Part shown: positions 1-5,896 of the stretch, piece by piece
Layout of the letters: each line of letters opens with the position of its first letter
Position numbering within the stretch: the stretch's first letter is position 1
Assembly (NCBI GenBank): GCA_001825565.1
Contig: MHXM01000188.1
Coordinates: forward strand, 1,292-23,027
Length of the DNA stretch: 21,736 nucleotides
Source of the DNA: Desulfuromonadaceae bacterium GWC2_58_13
Lineage (GTDB): Bacteria; Desulfobacterota; Desulfuromonadia; Desulfuromonadales; Trichloromonadaceae
Direction: 5' to 3'
Notes under the pieces: model-generated
Databases searched by the model: none
Seen by the model: only the letters and a program-made list of their open reading frames with translations
What the model was told of the DNA's origin: nothing
Made by a program: the position numbers and the translations under genes

Positions 1-1119
1 GTAATCCGCAAAGGGTCTGCCGACCACCTCATCCCTGTTCCGATATCCCCAGATTCTCAGGAATGCATCATTGGTCTCGGTGATAACACCGTCAATCCCG
101 GCGATACTGTTGGCGGCAATCGATGCGTAAAAGACGTGATTCTTCAACCACAGCGAGGCTTCCGCCTGCTTGCGTTCGCCGATATCGCGGACAAAAGTAC
201 AGTTTCGTTCTGCGGCACCCTGCTTAACGTGATTGGCAACCGCTTCAACGGGCAACAACCTGCCGTCTTTAGTGCGAAGTTCGGACTCAAACGTCAGCGA
301 ACCCTGCTGCCGGAGTGTGGCGAATTGTTCCGACCACTCCATTGCATTAAAGTGAGGATTAACATCGGGAGCGGTCAGCCGGAGCAGCTCCTCACGGGTA
401 TAGCCGGTGATACGGCAGGCAGATTCGTTGACATCGACGATCCGGGCCTCTGGCGTCAACCAGAATAGAGCGTCTGATGCGACTTCCACACTGATGCGCG
501 TAAAGCGCAGAGCCTCTTCCGCCCGCTCGCTTCTGGCCAATGCATCGGCGAGGATAAGGTTATTGTAACTGGCCCGGGAAATCATCCGGGCCAGTTTGGA
601 ATAGAATCCCATGGCACGACGGACCGTCTCCCGACTCCAGCGCGGCACCCGGTCGAGCGCCGCCAGGTATTCCGCCTCGTCATAGCCGAAACGCCGCGCC
701 TGAGCGCGAAACTTCTCGTAATCCGGCTCCTCGTCGTCGTAGAAAAACTGCCCCAGAAAAATGTTGCCGACATGCCTGTCGCCCAGCATGATCGGGGTAG
801 CGATATCCAACATGCTGTTCTTGCAGAAATATTCCTTGAAAGTTCCCGGTGGGATGCCACTGGCGAGGGATATATCGCTTTCGTGGCAGAAAGCGCAGGA
901 TTCCGGCACGGCCCGGTGAAAATTGGCACAGATGTCCTGCCATCCGGTGCCGACCAGCACCACGCCGTTGAGATCAATGATGCCAACGCCGATGCCGGTC
1001 AGGGCATAATAATCGTCCATCATCTCCTGCAGAGCAGGGGCATCGATGACGTCGGCCAGCCCGACCTGCGGAAAATCCTGCGGATTCGGTATTACATCGG
1101 AAGTGTGTTCTTGAGTCAT
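1..1119 (-). CDS. PocR-domain PAS sensor protein, 3' end beyond window
   Basis: The first 373 codons of a signalling protein read leftward from ATG at 1119 with no stop before the window edge. Residues ~19-185 look like a PocR ligand-binding domain: the segments TGIGVGIIDLNG, CAFCHES and IMLGDRHVGNIFLGQFF are typical, with cysteines at 64, 75, 78 and 99. This family is known to sense small organic ligands. A PAS domain follows at ~205-318, ending in the usual DIGERKQAE linker, and a second PAS starts at ~330. No membrane segment is seen, so it is probably cytoplasmic. The missing part is probably a histidine kinase or diguanylate cyclase output; this is inference. The Shine-Dalgarno is weak (GGGA about 8 nt upstream). 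It lies 166 bp downstream of rsgA on the same strand. Confidence 0.82.
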   Translation of the reverse strand, partial: MTQEHTSDVIPNPQDFPQVGLADVIDAPALQEMMDDYYALTGIGVGIIDLNGVVLVGTGWQDICANFHRAVPESCAFCHESDISLASGIPPGTFKEYFCKNSMLDIATPIMLGDRHVGNIFLGQFFYDDEEPDYEKFRAQARRFGYDEAEYLAALDRVPRWSRETVRRAMGFYSKLARMISRASYNNLILADALARSERAEEALRFTRISVEVASDALFWLTPEARIVDVNESACRITGYTREELLRLTAPDVNPHFNAMEWSEQFATLRQQGSLTFESELRTKDGRLLPVEAVANHVKQGAAERNCTFVRDIGERKQAEASLWLKNHVFYASIAANSIAGIDGVITETNDAFLRIWGYRNRDEVVGRPFADY

Positions 1120-1285
1120 GGTCGCAATCCCACTGCTTGTTTTGAAACCTAACAACAGAAAACCAACGGAGCAACTTGAGCCGTTGCGATGAGAAATTTC
1201 AGTAATGACAACTTACCCCCCTTCCACCAGACCGCCGGAACTCCCAGAAGTTGCGTCTGTATTCATACGATCCGCGTCCTTACCT

Positions 1286-2353
1286 TTAATCTTCATCACG
1301 CATACCCCTGGTTTTCATCACCGAATGGACAAACTTCCCAAACGCCCGGTCTTTCTTGCGTTTTTCGGCATACGATAAGTCGTGGAATTCCGATTCCTTC
1401 TTGAGCTTCAGGTAATTCTGAAAATGCTCTGCATTGAGCTTGTGTTGCGCCAGGGCCATCTGGACGGCGCAACCGGGCTCGTCGGCGTGACTACAATTGG
1501 TGAAACGACAGTTCTTCGAAAACTCTTGAACATCATTAAAGGTATCGTCAATTCCATCGCTGGCGCCCAGCATCCCGAGTTCGCGCATGCCCGGCATATC
1601 GATCAGTAGCCCGCCATGCTCCAGCAGGATGAGCTGGCGACGCGTCGTCGTATGCCTGCCTTCCCCTGTGTCGCTGACTCCGCGTGTTTCCAATCCGGAA
1701 TCGCCCATGAGACGGTTGATAAGCGTGGTTTTGCCAACGCCGGATGAGCCGAGCAAGCAGTACGTCTTCCCGGGAACCATGAGTTCCCGGATTAGCTCGA
1801 TGCCCTCCCCGGTTACATTGCTGAGAAAAATAGTTTTGGCGGCGATTCCCGCGTGACGAATCTTTTCGACCAATGACGCCAGCGCCTCCGGTCCGATCAG
1901 ATCGGTCTTGGTCAGAAGTAACAGCGGTTCTACATGCCCTTCGTTCGCCATCACGATGTAACGCTCAAGCCTTCGCACGTTGAAATCAAAGTGGCAGGAC
2001 TGAACAATGAAGGCCACATCAATATTAGCAGCAATTATCTGAAACTCGATATTTCTTCCAGGTGTTTTTCGTCTCAGGGACGACTTTCTTGGCAGGATGC
2101 GATGGATGCTCGCGTGAGCGCCGAAATCGTGATATCGCACACTGACCCAATCTCCGACACAGGGCAAATCGGTCCGGGATTCGGCTGTGTAGAGAAATTT
2201 TCCCGTTAGCTCGGCAGGGATCTCCCCCTGTTCATTTCTTATAATGTATTGGTCCCGATCCACCGCTGTAACCCGAGCAACAGACTCGCCGAGTCCATAT
2301 TGTTCAGCCTGATCCTTGAACCAATCGTCAAAACCGATTTCACTTAGCTCCAC
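1286..2353 (-). CDS. rsgA: Ribosome small-subunit-dependent GTPase RsgA
   Basis: A circularly permuted GTPase that helps late maturation of the 30S subunit in the cytoplasm. An N-terminal OB-fold region is followed by the GTPase motifs in permuted order: G4 as LLTKTDL, then G1 as GSSGVGKTTLIN, then G3 as DMPGMRELG. The C-terminal zinc-binding region reads CRFTNCSHADEPGC, with the family's Cys/His pattern. The length of 355 residues is normal. A slightly longer frame opens at TTG 2362, but GAGAGG touches that TTG and lies 9 nt before the GTG at 2353, so I chose the GTG. The gene is complete and shows no sign of decay. It is flanked by the PocR sensor downstream and the accessory patch upstream. 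Confidence 0.95.
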   Translation of the reverse strand: MELSEIGFDDWFKDQAEQYGLGESVARVTAVDRDQYIIRNEQGEIPAELTGKFLYTAESRTDLPCVGDWVSVRYHDFGAHASIHRILPRKSSLRRKTPGRNIEFQIIAANIDVAFIVQSCHFDFNVRRLERYIVMANEGHVEPLLLLTKTDLIGPEALASLVEKIRHAGIAAKTIFLSNVTGEGIELIRELMVPGKTYCLLGSSGVGKTTLINRLMGDSGLETRGVSDTGEGRHTTTRRQLILLEHGGLLIDMPGMRELGMLGASDGIDDTFNDVQEFSKNCRFTNCSHADEPGCAVQMALAQHKLNAEHFQNYLKLKKESEFHDLSYAEKRKKDRAFGKFVHSVMKTRGMRDED

Positions 2354-2543
2354 GATAACCAACCTCTCAGAATAATGGAGTTTCGGGGGACATAATAGAA
2401 TCTGAATGACACCGCGCTTCCGCTAAGTCGTCGGCTAACCCCTCCCCCCCAGGGAACGGCGGACGATTGATCCAAATCAGATCATGGAATGGCGCAAGTT
2501 TAAGGATTCGCAGCATGGTATTTGCTCCAGTGCGGAGTCACTA

Positions 2544-2747
2544 TTAATGTGGAAGTCCACATAAAATGTGGTTGGTCATCAGACACCAGGCGAGAATGGC
2601 GACGCCGGCGTTACCGGATTCCTCGGCGAGAAATTGGAGGTAGTGCAAACGGTCGCGGTCGTCGGCGAAATCATTCATCGAACGCACGCCGCGTTGGGTG
2701 ATGTGGTGGGGATAACCGGGAATGAGGAGTCTGGAGACTCTGGCCAT
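2544..2747 (-). pseudogene. Truncated RAYT / IS200-like (Y1) transposase, 5' remnant
   Basis: The 67 codons match the start of REP-associated tyrosine transposases: MARVSRLLIPGYPHHITQRG, then a DRDRLHYLQFL segment, then AWCLMTNH. Complete family members are roughly 200 residues or more and continue with the metal-binding HUH motif, usually NHIH or NHVH. Here the frame runs NHILCGLPH and stops at 2544-2546, so the second histidine of the motif and everything after it, including the catalytic tyrosine region, are missing. No continuation is recognisable in the other frames of the next 180 bp. There is no good Shine-Dalgarno. It is almost certainly inactive. Confidence 0.8.
2547..2562. repeat. 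16 bp palindrome at the break of the RAYT remnant
   Basis: ATGTGGAAGTCCACAT has 7 bp arms (ATGTGGA/TCCACAT) around a central AG. It lies exactly where the transposase frame departs from its family, so it may mark a deletion or insertion junction or be a fragment of a REP-like hairpin. Only the symmetry is directly seen. Confidence 0.6.
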
Positions 2748-2800
2748 GGGCTAAATTAGCCCCGACACATTTTTATGGCAATCAAAATCTGGAAGTTCAA

Positions 2801-2830
2801 ATCTGTGTACATCCGTGCAATCCGTGTCCA
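2801..2830. repeat. Short imperfect tandem repeat of ATCYGTG
   Basis: Three successive units, ATCTGTGTAC, ATCCGTGCA and ATCCGTGTCC, follow one another. I recall closely similar runs as common intergenic repeats in deltaproteobacterial genomes; that is recollection, not a search. Function unknown. Confidence 0.45.
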
Positions 2831-2933
2831 GGGGTTTTGACCTTGACCGCTTTCGGGCAGAATTTAAAATTCGAATTGAAGGAGGTGTTTTAGTCTTTCC
2901 GGCAGAGAAATACTGGGGGGAATTACCCTTTTT

Positions 2934-3167
2934 TCAGTTTTCTTCGAGGCAGAGGGAACCTTCAAGGTCAATCAGCTTGTCCTGAATGAACGCCTGGGCG
3001 TCATTGATGCCTTGATTGTAAATCGACGGTCCCAGCTCGTTGATGAAAAAATCGAGAAGAAATCCAGCCCTCAAATCCCCAATCGATTCACCGAATTCCT
3101 CTTGAATATACAACTGTATTTTTTCGATCATGATTTTTGCGCGTTCTTTGTCGAGTTGAATTTTCAT
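2934..3167 (-). CDS. DUF2164 family protein
   Basis: A 77-residue protein starting MKIQLDKERA, with the family hallmarks EEFGESIGDLRAGFLLDFF, ELGPSIYNQGI and DAQAFIQDKL in the expected order and at the usual length. DUF2164 proteins are small, probably alpha-helical cytoplasmic proteins with no established function. The start at 3167 is supported by GAGGAA about 6 nt upstream (AAAGAGGAAAAAAATG). The frame is open further back to 3434, but that extension would overlap the upstream 91-residue gene and has no family resemblance, so I left it out. The acidic C-terminus ends LCLEEN. Confidence 0.88.
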   Translation of the reverse strand: MKIQLDKERAKIMIEKIQLYIQEEFGESIGDLRAGFLLDFFINELGPSIYNQGINDAQAFIQDKLIDLEGSLCLEEN

Positions 3168-3268
3168 TTTTTTCCTCTTTTGGCTGCGCCTGGGAATGAA
3201 TATGAACAGATAAACTTTTGGCTCATGGAATTGACCGACGACAGAAACCAATACGCGCCCGGAATCTA

Positions 3269-3311
3269 CCAGAAACTTTAAATAAGAAAACGTGTAATTT
3301 AAAGTTTCTGG
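3269..3311. repeat. Perfect 15 bp inverted repeat, 13 nt loop
   Basis: CCAGAAACTTTAAAT at 3269-3283 is the exact reverse complement of 3297-3311, around the 13 nt spacer 3284-3296. It lies in the 244 bp gap between the 91-residue gene and the DUF2164 gene. The AT-rich stem has no U-run after it on either strand, so it is not a standard intrinsic terminator. It could be a regulator site, an mRNA stability or processing hairpin, or the ends of a tiny mobile palindrome. Confidence 0.7.
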
Positions 3312-3411
3312 ATTTACGGATAGATCTTTCTTCTCCTTCACGACTCCACCACCGATACAAAGTACAATAAAGGCTAACTCTTGCTCAATATTTTCGCCCC
3401 CCTTATAAACC

Positions 3412-3687
3412 CTATAAATCCTTGAGAAGGGCAAATAGCAAAGGACTCTGAGTAAGTGGATCAGTCAAATCAAAATTGTCGAGAAGGGCGTTGACCCCAT
3501 CTGTGGTATCAATAGCCATTCTAATGTCTTTCAATCGGACAAGCGCTTGCCCGTTGCCGTCAAGCACGGCCTTTGCGATAAGTCGTCCAATTGAGCCGCA
3601 CATAGGGCTGTCACTACTACATAGCTTGCTGAGGTCTACACCCGGTCGCACCATGACATGCACCATGTTATCTATATTTCTTTTCAT
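3412..3687 (-). CDS. Small protein of unknown function (91 aa)
   Basis: I do not recognise this family. The frame is supported by AAGGAGT 7 nt before the ATG at 3687. The protein begins MKRNIDNMVHVMVRPG and has two cysteines in LCSSDSPMCG, a probable helix GRLIAKAVLDG, and a C-terminal half with LVRLKDIRMAIDTTDGVNALLDNFDL. There is no signal peptide or membrane segment. It sits upstream of the DUF2164 gene on the same strand, with a 244 bp gap carrying the perfect inverted repeat, so the two need not share a transcript. A 7 bp hairpin lies just upstream of its ribosome-binding site. Its composition, richer in AT than the flanking housekeeping genes, suggests acquired DNA. Confidence 0.6.
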   Translation of the reverse strand: MKRNIDNMVHVMVRPGVDLSKLCSSDSPMCGSIGRLIAKAVLDGNGQALVRLKDIRMAIDTTDGVNALLDNFDLTDPLTQSPLLFALLKDL

Positions 3688-3707
3688 ATTATCGACTCCT
3701 TGCCTAA

Positions 3708-3724
3708 GACTTGTTTCACAAGTC
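3708..3724. promoter_or_regulatory. 7 bp dyad upstream of the 91-aa gene (operator or leader hairpin)
   Basis: GACTTGT (3708-3714) and ACAAGTC (3718-3724) flank a 3 nt loop, 6 nt beyond the Shine-Dalgarno of the 91-residue gene. The position fits an operator or a hairpin controlling ribosome access. No clear -10/-35 pair could be assigned around it. Confidence 0.4.
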
Positions 3725-3827
3725 GTTATGGATCAGATCTGTCCCGAAAAACAGAGAGGAAAGCCTTAATGCTTGCAATCCAACAAATCTGACTCATCAC
3801 AAAATCAATTTCTTCATACCCCTAAAA

Positions 3828-3986
3828 CGCCAAAAACCGCCCACGGGCTTGAACCCCGGAGCGGCTTTTTTATAAGCTGGCAATAAACTGGCGCATCCTG
3901 CCCACCCTCAACCATCAAAACCCACAAAAAATATCAACGGGTTTGACGTTAGCGGAAACGGGTCGGAACGACAAGGGGTAATTTCC
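3828..3986. repeat. Copy R1 of a ~155 bp intergenic repeat
   Basis: On the plus strand it starts CGCCAAAAACCGCC, passes through a GGGCTTGAACCCC hairpin and CGGCTTTTTTAT, shares GGCAA and CATCC(T/C)GCCC blocks with copy R3, then has GACGTTAGCG and ends GACAAGGGGTAATTTCC. Copy R3 at 5726-5876 has the same blocks in the same order and spacing. R1 occupies much of the 353 bp gap (3688-4040) between the toxin-antitoxin genes and the 91-residue gene. I see nothing else in the gap except a GATCTGTCCCG stretch at ~3735. It may be a dispersed terminator-bearing element or a recombination-associated repeat. Confidence 0.6.
3832..3871. terminator. Bidirectional intrinsic terminator inside R1
   Basis: The stem CCGC/GCGG (3837-3840 with 3861-3864) encloses a second stem CGGG/CCCG with loop CTTGAA. 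A T-run follows on the plus strand (3866-3871) and on the minus strand (complement of 3832-3836). It would end transcripts of the antitoxin gene, whose stop is 170 nt away. Confidence 0.6.
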
Positions 3987-4040
3987 GCATTCCCGCAGGT
4001 AAGTCCTGAACCTTGAGTTTCCACATTCGCAATGGGTGTT

Positions 4041-4352
4041 TCATGGTGTGGTCAGTCGCTCCGGCGTGACGCTCAGTTTCAAACCCATGCCGTGGAGAAC
4101 GCCGGCAATCGCCTTGAAAGAAGGGTTCCCTTTTTCGGCCAGCATTTTGTAAAGCGTTTCCCTCCGCACGTGGGCTCGTTCGGCAACCGCCGCCATACCG
4201 CCCTGGGCCTTGGCCACATCCCGCAGGGCCAGCAGAAGAGCATCAAGGTCTTCCCCTTCTTCAAGGATCGCCGCCAGGTAAACCGCTGCATTTTCGGGAG
4301 ACTTCAACCATTCGTTCAGATCGTCTTCATATGGAACAGTTTTGCCAGCCAT
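4041..4352 (-). CDS. Type II antitoxin, HigA-like addiction module antidote (COG3636 type)
   Basis: A 103-residue DNA-binding antitoxin expected to neutralise the upstream toxin and repress the operon. Characteristic segments are PYEDDLNEWLKSPENAAVYL at the N-terminus, LLLALRDVAKAQGGM, then an XRE-like helix-turn-helix at ~50-90 (MAAVAERAHVRRETLYKMLA, then GNPSFKAIAGVLHGMGL). This matches the putative addiction-module antidote family in length and order. The start at 4352 lies 33 nt beyond the current stop of the toxin. If the toxin's TAG were read through, the toxin would end 3 nt before this ATG, which is typical tight spacing for such pairs. Confidence 0.88.
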   Translation of the reverse strand: MAGKTVPYEDDLNEWLKSPENAAVYLAAILEEGEDLDALLLALRDVAKAQGGMAAVAERAHVRRETLYKMLAEKGNPSFKAIAGVLHGMGLKLSVTPERLTTP

Positions 4353-4385
4353 GGTTCACGCTCCCTGGTACTTTCGCCAATATTC

Positions 4386-4682
4386 CTAGGCAGTCTGAAT
4401 GTCTTTCTTCTGAGAGGCCTTGTCACCGCCGATCAACAACAGCACAACAGTCTTGTCGGACATGGCGTAATAGACTCGGTACCCGGGGCCGTGGTCGATC
4501 TTCAATTCGGCCACACCATCCCCCAAAGTGCGAACCGTGCCGAAGTTTCCCGCCCTGAGCCGGGTCAACCTCGCCCGAACTCTTGCCACCGCTTGCAAAT
4601 CGCGCAAACCGTGCAACCAATCCCGAAAAGGAACGGCTCCGTTATCCCTCCGGTAATATTCAAGCTGATACTTTTCAATCAC
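4386..4682 (-). CDS. RelE/HigB-type toxin of TA pair, probably C-terminally truncated
   Basis: A 98-residue RelE/ParE-superfamily toxin (addiction-module killer protein, COG3657 type), expected to act as an mRNA endonuclease. The family pattern is clear: FRDWLHGLRD, ARVRARLTRLRAGNFG, GVAELKIDHGPGYRVYY and VVLLLIGGDKASQKKDI. Toxin precedes antitoxin, as in HigBA-like operons. The start is GTG at 4682, with no good Shine-Dalgarno. The frame stops at TAG 4386-4388 right after DIQTA, but continues as EYWRKYQGA to a TGA at 4356-4358, which looks like the usual family C-terminus. I infer a nonsense mutation removing about nine residues. Whether the toxin is still active cannot be told from sequence. 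Confidence 0.85.
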   Translation of the reverse strand: MIEKYQLEYYRRDNGAVPFRDWLHGLRDLQAVARVRARLTRLRAGNFGTVRTLGDGVAELKIDHGPGYRVYYAMSDKTVVLLLIGGDKASQKKDIQTA

Positions 4683-4687
4683 GACGA

Positions 4688-4707
4688 CTGTACCCTATAT
4701 TATACAG
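4688..4707 (-). promoter_or_regulatory. Candidate promoter/operator of the toxin-antitoxin operon
   Basis: A perfect -10 hexamer TATAAT lies on the minus strand (4704 down to 4699), 16 nt before the toxin GTG, so the leader would be only about 10 nt. No good -35 is present. CTGTA/TACAG half-sites (4707-4703 and 4692-4688) flank the -10, as expected for an autoregulatory antitoxin site. Confidence 0.45.
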
Positions 4708-4753
4708 GCATTCAAGAGAACGCCGAAAGATTCATTGTTTGCCGTCAATATAC

Positions 4754-4782
4754 AAAGCCGCCCAGGGGCATGAACCCCGGGT
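4754..4782. repeat. Copy R2: hairpin core of the intergenic repeat
   Basis: AAAGCCGCCCAGGGGCATGAACCCCGG resembles the hairpin core of R1 and R3, with the same GGGG-loop-CCCC centre and loop orientation. The long tail with GACGTTAGCG is absent, and the flank GTCAATATACAAAGCC instead resembles the complement of the right-hand flank of R3, as if one side were inverted. It may end hydrolase transcripts, but the T-run is weak. The rest of the 297 bp gap (4683-4979), apart from the toxin promoter, shows nothing recognisable. Confidence 0.5.
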
Positions 4783-4979
4783 TAAATTAGGGCACCCCAG
4801 ATTTCAGCAGTCGAAACCAGGAATGTGGGGAGTGTCCCGAATTTCCAATATACCTGGACAGCAAGTTCACGCTGAGTTTCGAGGGGCACCACGCAGATAT
4901 GAATCTCTGCGCGGTCAACCGGCCGGGCGAAGAAATCGCTCGGCCAGTGTTTCCACCGCCCCCCGAATACCTCCGGAAA

Positions 4980-5603
4980 TTAATCCAGAGCATACGCTGC
5001 AAAAACGGATTCCGCGAAACCTCGCAGCTTCTGAAGTATCGATTCTCGTTCTTTATGAAAGAGTTCCGTCCCGTGAGCGTCCCCCGGACAGAATAACAAT
5101 TCTTTGGGGGCTTCAAACAAATCGAACATCTTGCGAGTATCCTTTGCTCCATCGTCATCTTCCGAATTTATCAACAGTTTTGGGATTTTTATGCCGCTCA
5201 ATTCGCGATGGTGGTAAAAGATGGTTCCTTCATATTCGATTGGAGCGGAAAGCGCAACGACTCCAACGATGGAATCGTTGTTGCTGTTTCGAGCCGCTGC
5301 CTTTATGGAGGCAACACCGCCTCGGCTCGCGCCAACAAGGATAATTCGCTTCGCGCCCGCTTCGATAATGAATGAAACGGCATCTTCAAGCGTTCTCGAT
5401 TGGTCCTCGATATGCTCAAGATAATCGTAGGTCAGGATCATATACCGGTCCGAAAGCAAGGCATTGACCACCGGGTCCCATTCGCTCTGATCGTTGGTGT
5501 CCATATTGGAAAAAACTATTGCCATTTGGCCGGCACCGTACAGTCGGCCATGGGTGGTCTTGCATGGAGATGGCTGCGTCATCGGAATGCTGACTGGTTT
5601 CAT
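4980..5603 (-). CDS. Alpha/beta hydrolase (dienelactone-hydrolase-like)
   Basis: A 207-residue cytoplasmic serine hydrolase. The nucleophile elbow is GASRGG (~93-98, GxSxG form). The probable acid is an Asp in NSEDDDGA and the catalytic His lies in PGDAHGTELF near the C-terminus, giving a complete triad in the usual order. A short helical region precedes the final His segment, and no signal peptide is seen. The substrate cannot be assigned; the nearest style is small dienelactone-hydrolase or esterase proteins. The start at 5603 has GGGAG 7 nt upstream; an in-frame extension to 5723 has no such support and is rich in Arg and Pro, unlike a hydrolase N-terminus. It stands alone between R2 and R3. 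Confidence 0.82.
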   Translation of the reverse strand: MKPVSIPMTQPSPCKTTHGRLYGAGQMAIVFSNMDTNDQSEWDPVVNALLSDRYMILTYDYLEHIEDQSRTLEDAVSFIIEAGAKRIILVGASRGGVASIKAAARNSNNDSIVGVVALSAPIEYEGTIFYHHRELSGIKIPKLLINSEDDDGAKDTRKMFDLFEAPKELLFCPGDAHGTELFHKERESILQKLRGFAESVFAAYALD

Positions 5604-5635
5604 TTCATGTCTCCCGCATTTTTCTGCTATCGAAT

Positions 5636-5697
5636 GCTCAAGTTGAGCTTTGGGGCGGGTTAGCGTTTCGGACGCTCGACCGCCTGGCGGCCAGCGT
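5636..5697 (-). promoter_or_regulatory. Structured leader of the hydrolase gene with competing hairpins
   Basis: Near the gene is a dyad GCTCAA-G-TTGAGC (5636-5648). Further upstream, ACGCT at 5672-5676 can pair with AGCGT at 5662-5666 (5 nt loop) or with AGCGT at 5693-5697, the latter closing over an inner CCGCC/GGCGG hairpin (5680-5690). The two pairings exclude each other. This could be an attenuator-like switch, or chance in a GC-rich spacer; no T-run follows. Confidence 0.3.
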
Positions 5698-5725
5698 TCG
5701 CACGTGTGTCTTGGCTCCGCCATTA

Positions 5726-5876
5726 CGCCAAAAGCCGCCTGCGGGGCTGAACCCCGAGACGGCTTTGTATGTGGACGGCAACGATCTCCAACATCCCGCC
5801 CCCCATTTCAGAAATACATCATGAACATTCCGGCGACGTTAGCGCAAAGGACACCGGCTGACAAGGGCAAATTTCC
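5726..5876. repeat. Copy R3 of the ~155 bp intergenic repeat
   Basis: The block order is that of R1: CGCCAAAAGCCGCC, GGGGCTGAACCCC, CGGCTTTGTATG, GGCAACGATC, CATCCCGCCC, GACGTTAGCGCAAA and GACAAGGGCAAATTTCC. It lies between the response-regulator gene and the hydrolase gene and fills about half of the 293 bp gap (5604-5896). Confidence 0.6.
5730..5763 (-). terminator. Intrinsic terminator downstream of the response regulator
   Basis: In minus-strand RNA, a stem GCCG/CGGC-type outer helix encloses CGGGG/CCCCG with loop TTCAG, followed by TTTT. It lies about 130 nt after the regulator's stop and would close the kinase-regulator operon. Confidence 0.55.
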
Positions 5877-5896
5877 TCGGGACAGGCCCTCCCCCG

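Larger units (their letters stand above)
2354..2933. other. Degraded intergenic region between rsgA and DUF2164 gene
   Basis: 580 bp without an intact gene. It holds the RAYT transposase remnant (2544-2747), a 16 bp palindrome at the broken end of that gene, a short ATCYGTG repeat run (2801-2830) and a 10 bp palindrome AATTCGAATT (2868-2877). Short GGGGACA-like stretches near 2390 and 2762 resemble tags I have seen around RAYT genes, but I cannot delimit an element from them. No terminator or promoter stands out. Confidence 0.5.

Noticed and set aside
1213..1266. 17-residue minus-strand frame between rsgA and the PocR gene, preceded by AAGGA
   Set aside because: Too short and low in complexity (Gly/Ser rich) to support as a gene; a leader peptide is possible but unsupported.
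3168..3434. In-frame upstream extension of the DUF2164 gene to 3434
   Set aside because: It overlaps the well-initiated 91-residue gene, has no family resemblance and no ribosome-binding site, while ATG 3167 has one.
3837..3864. T-arm-like GGTTCAAG in the hairpins of R1-R3, suggesting tRNA remnants
   Set aside because: The stem does not keep the 5 bp/7 nt T-arm geometry, and no acceptor, D or anticodon arm can be found around any copy.
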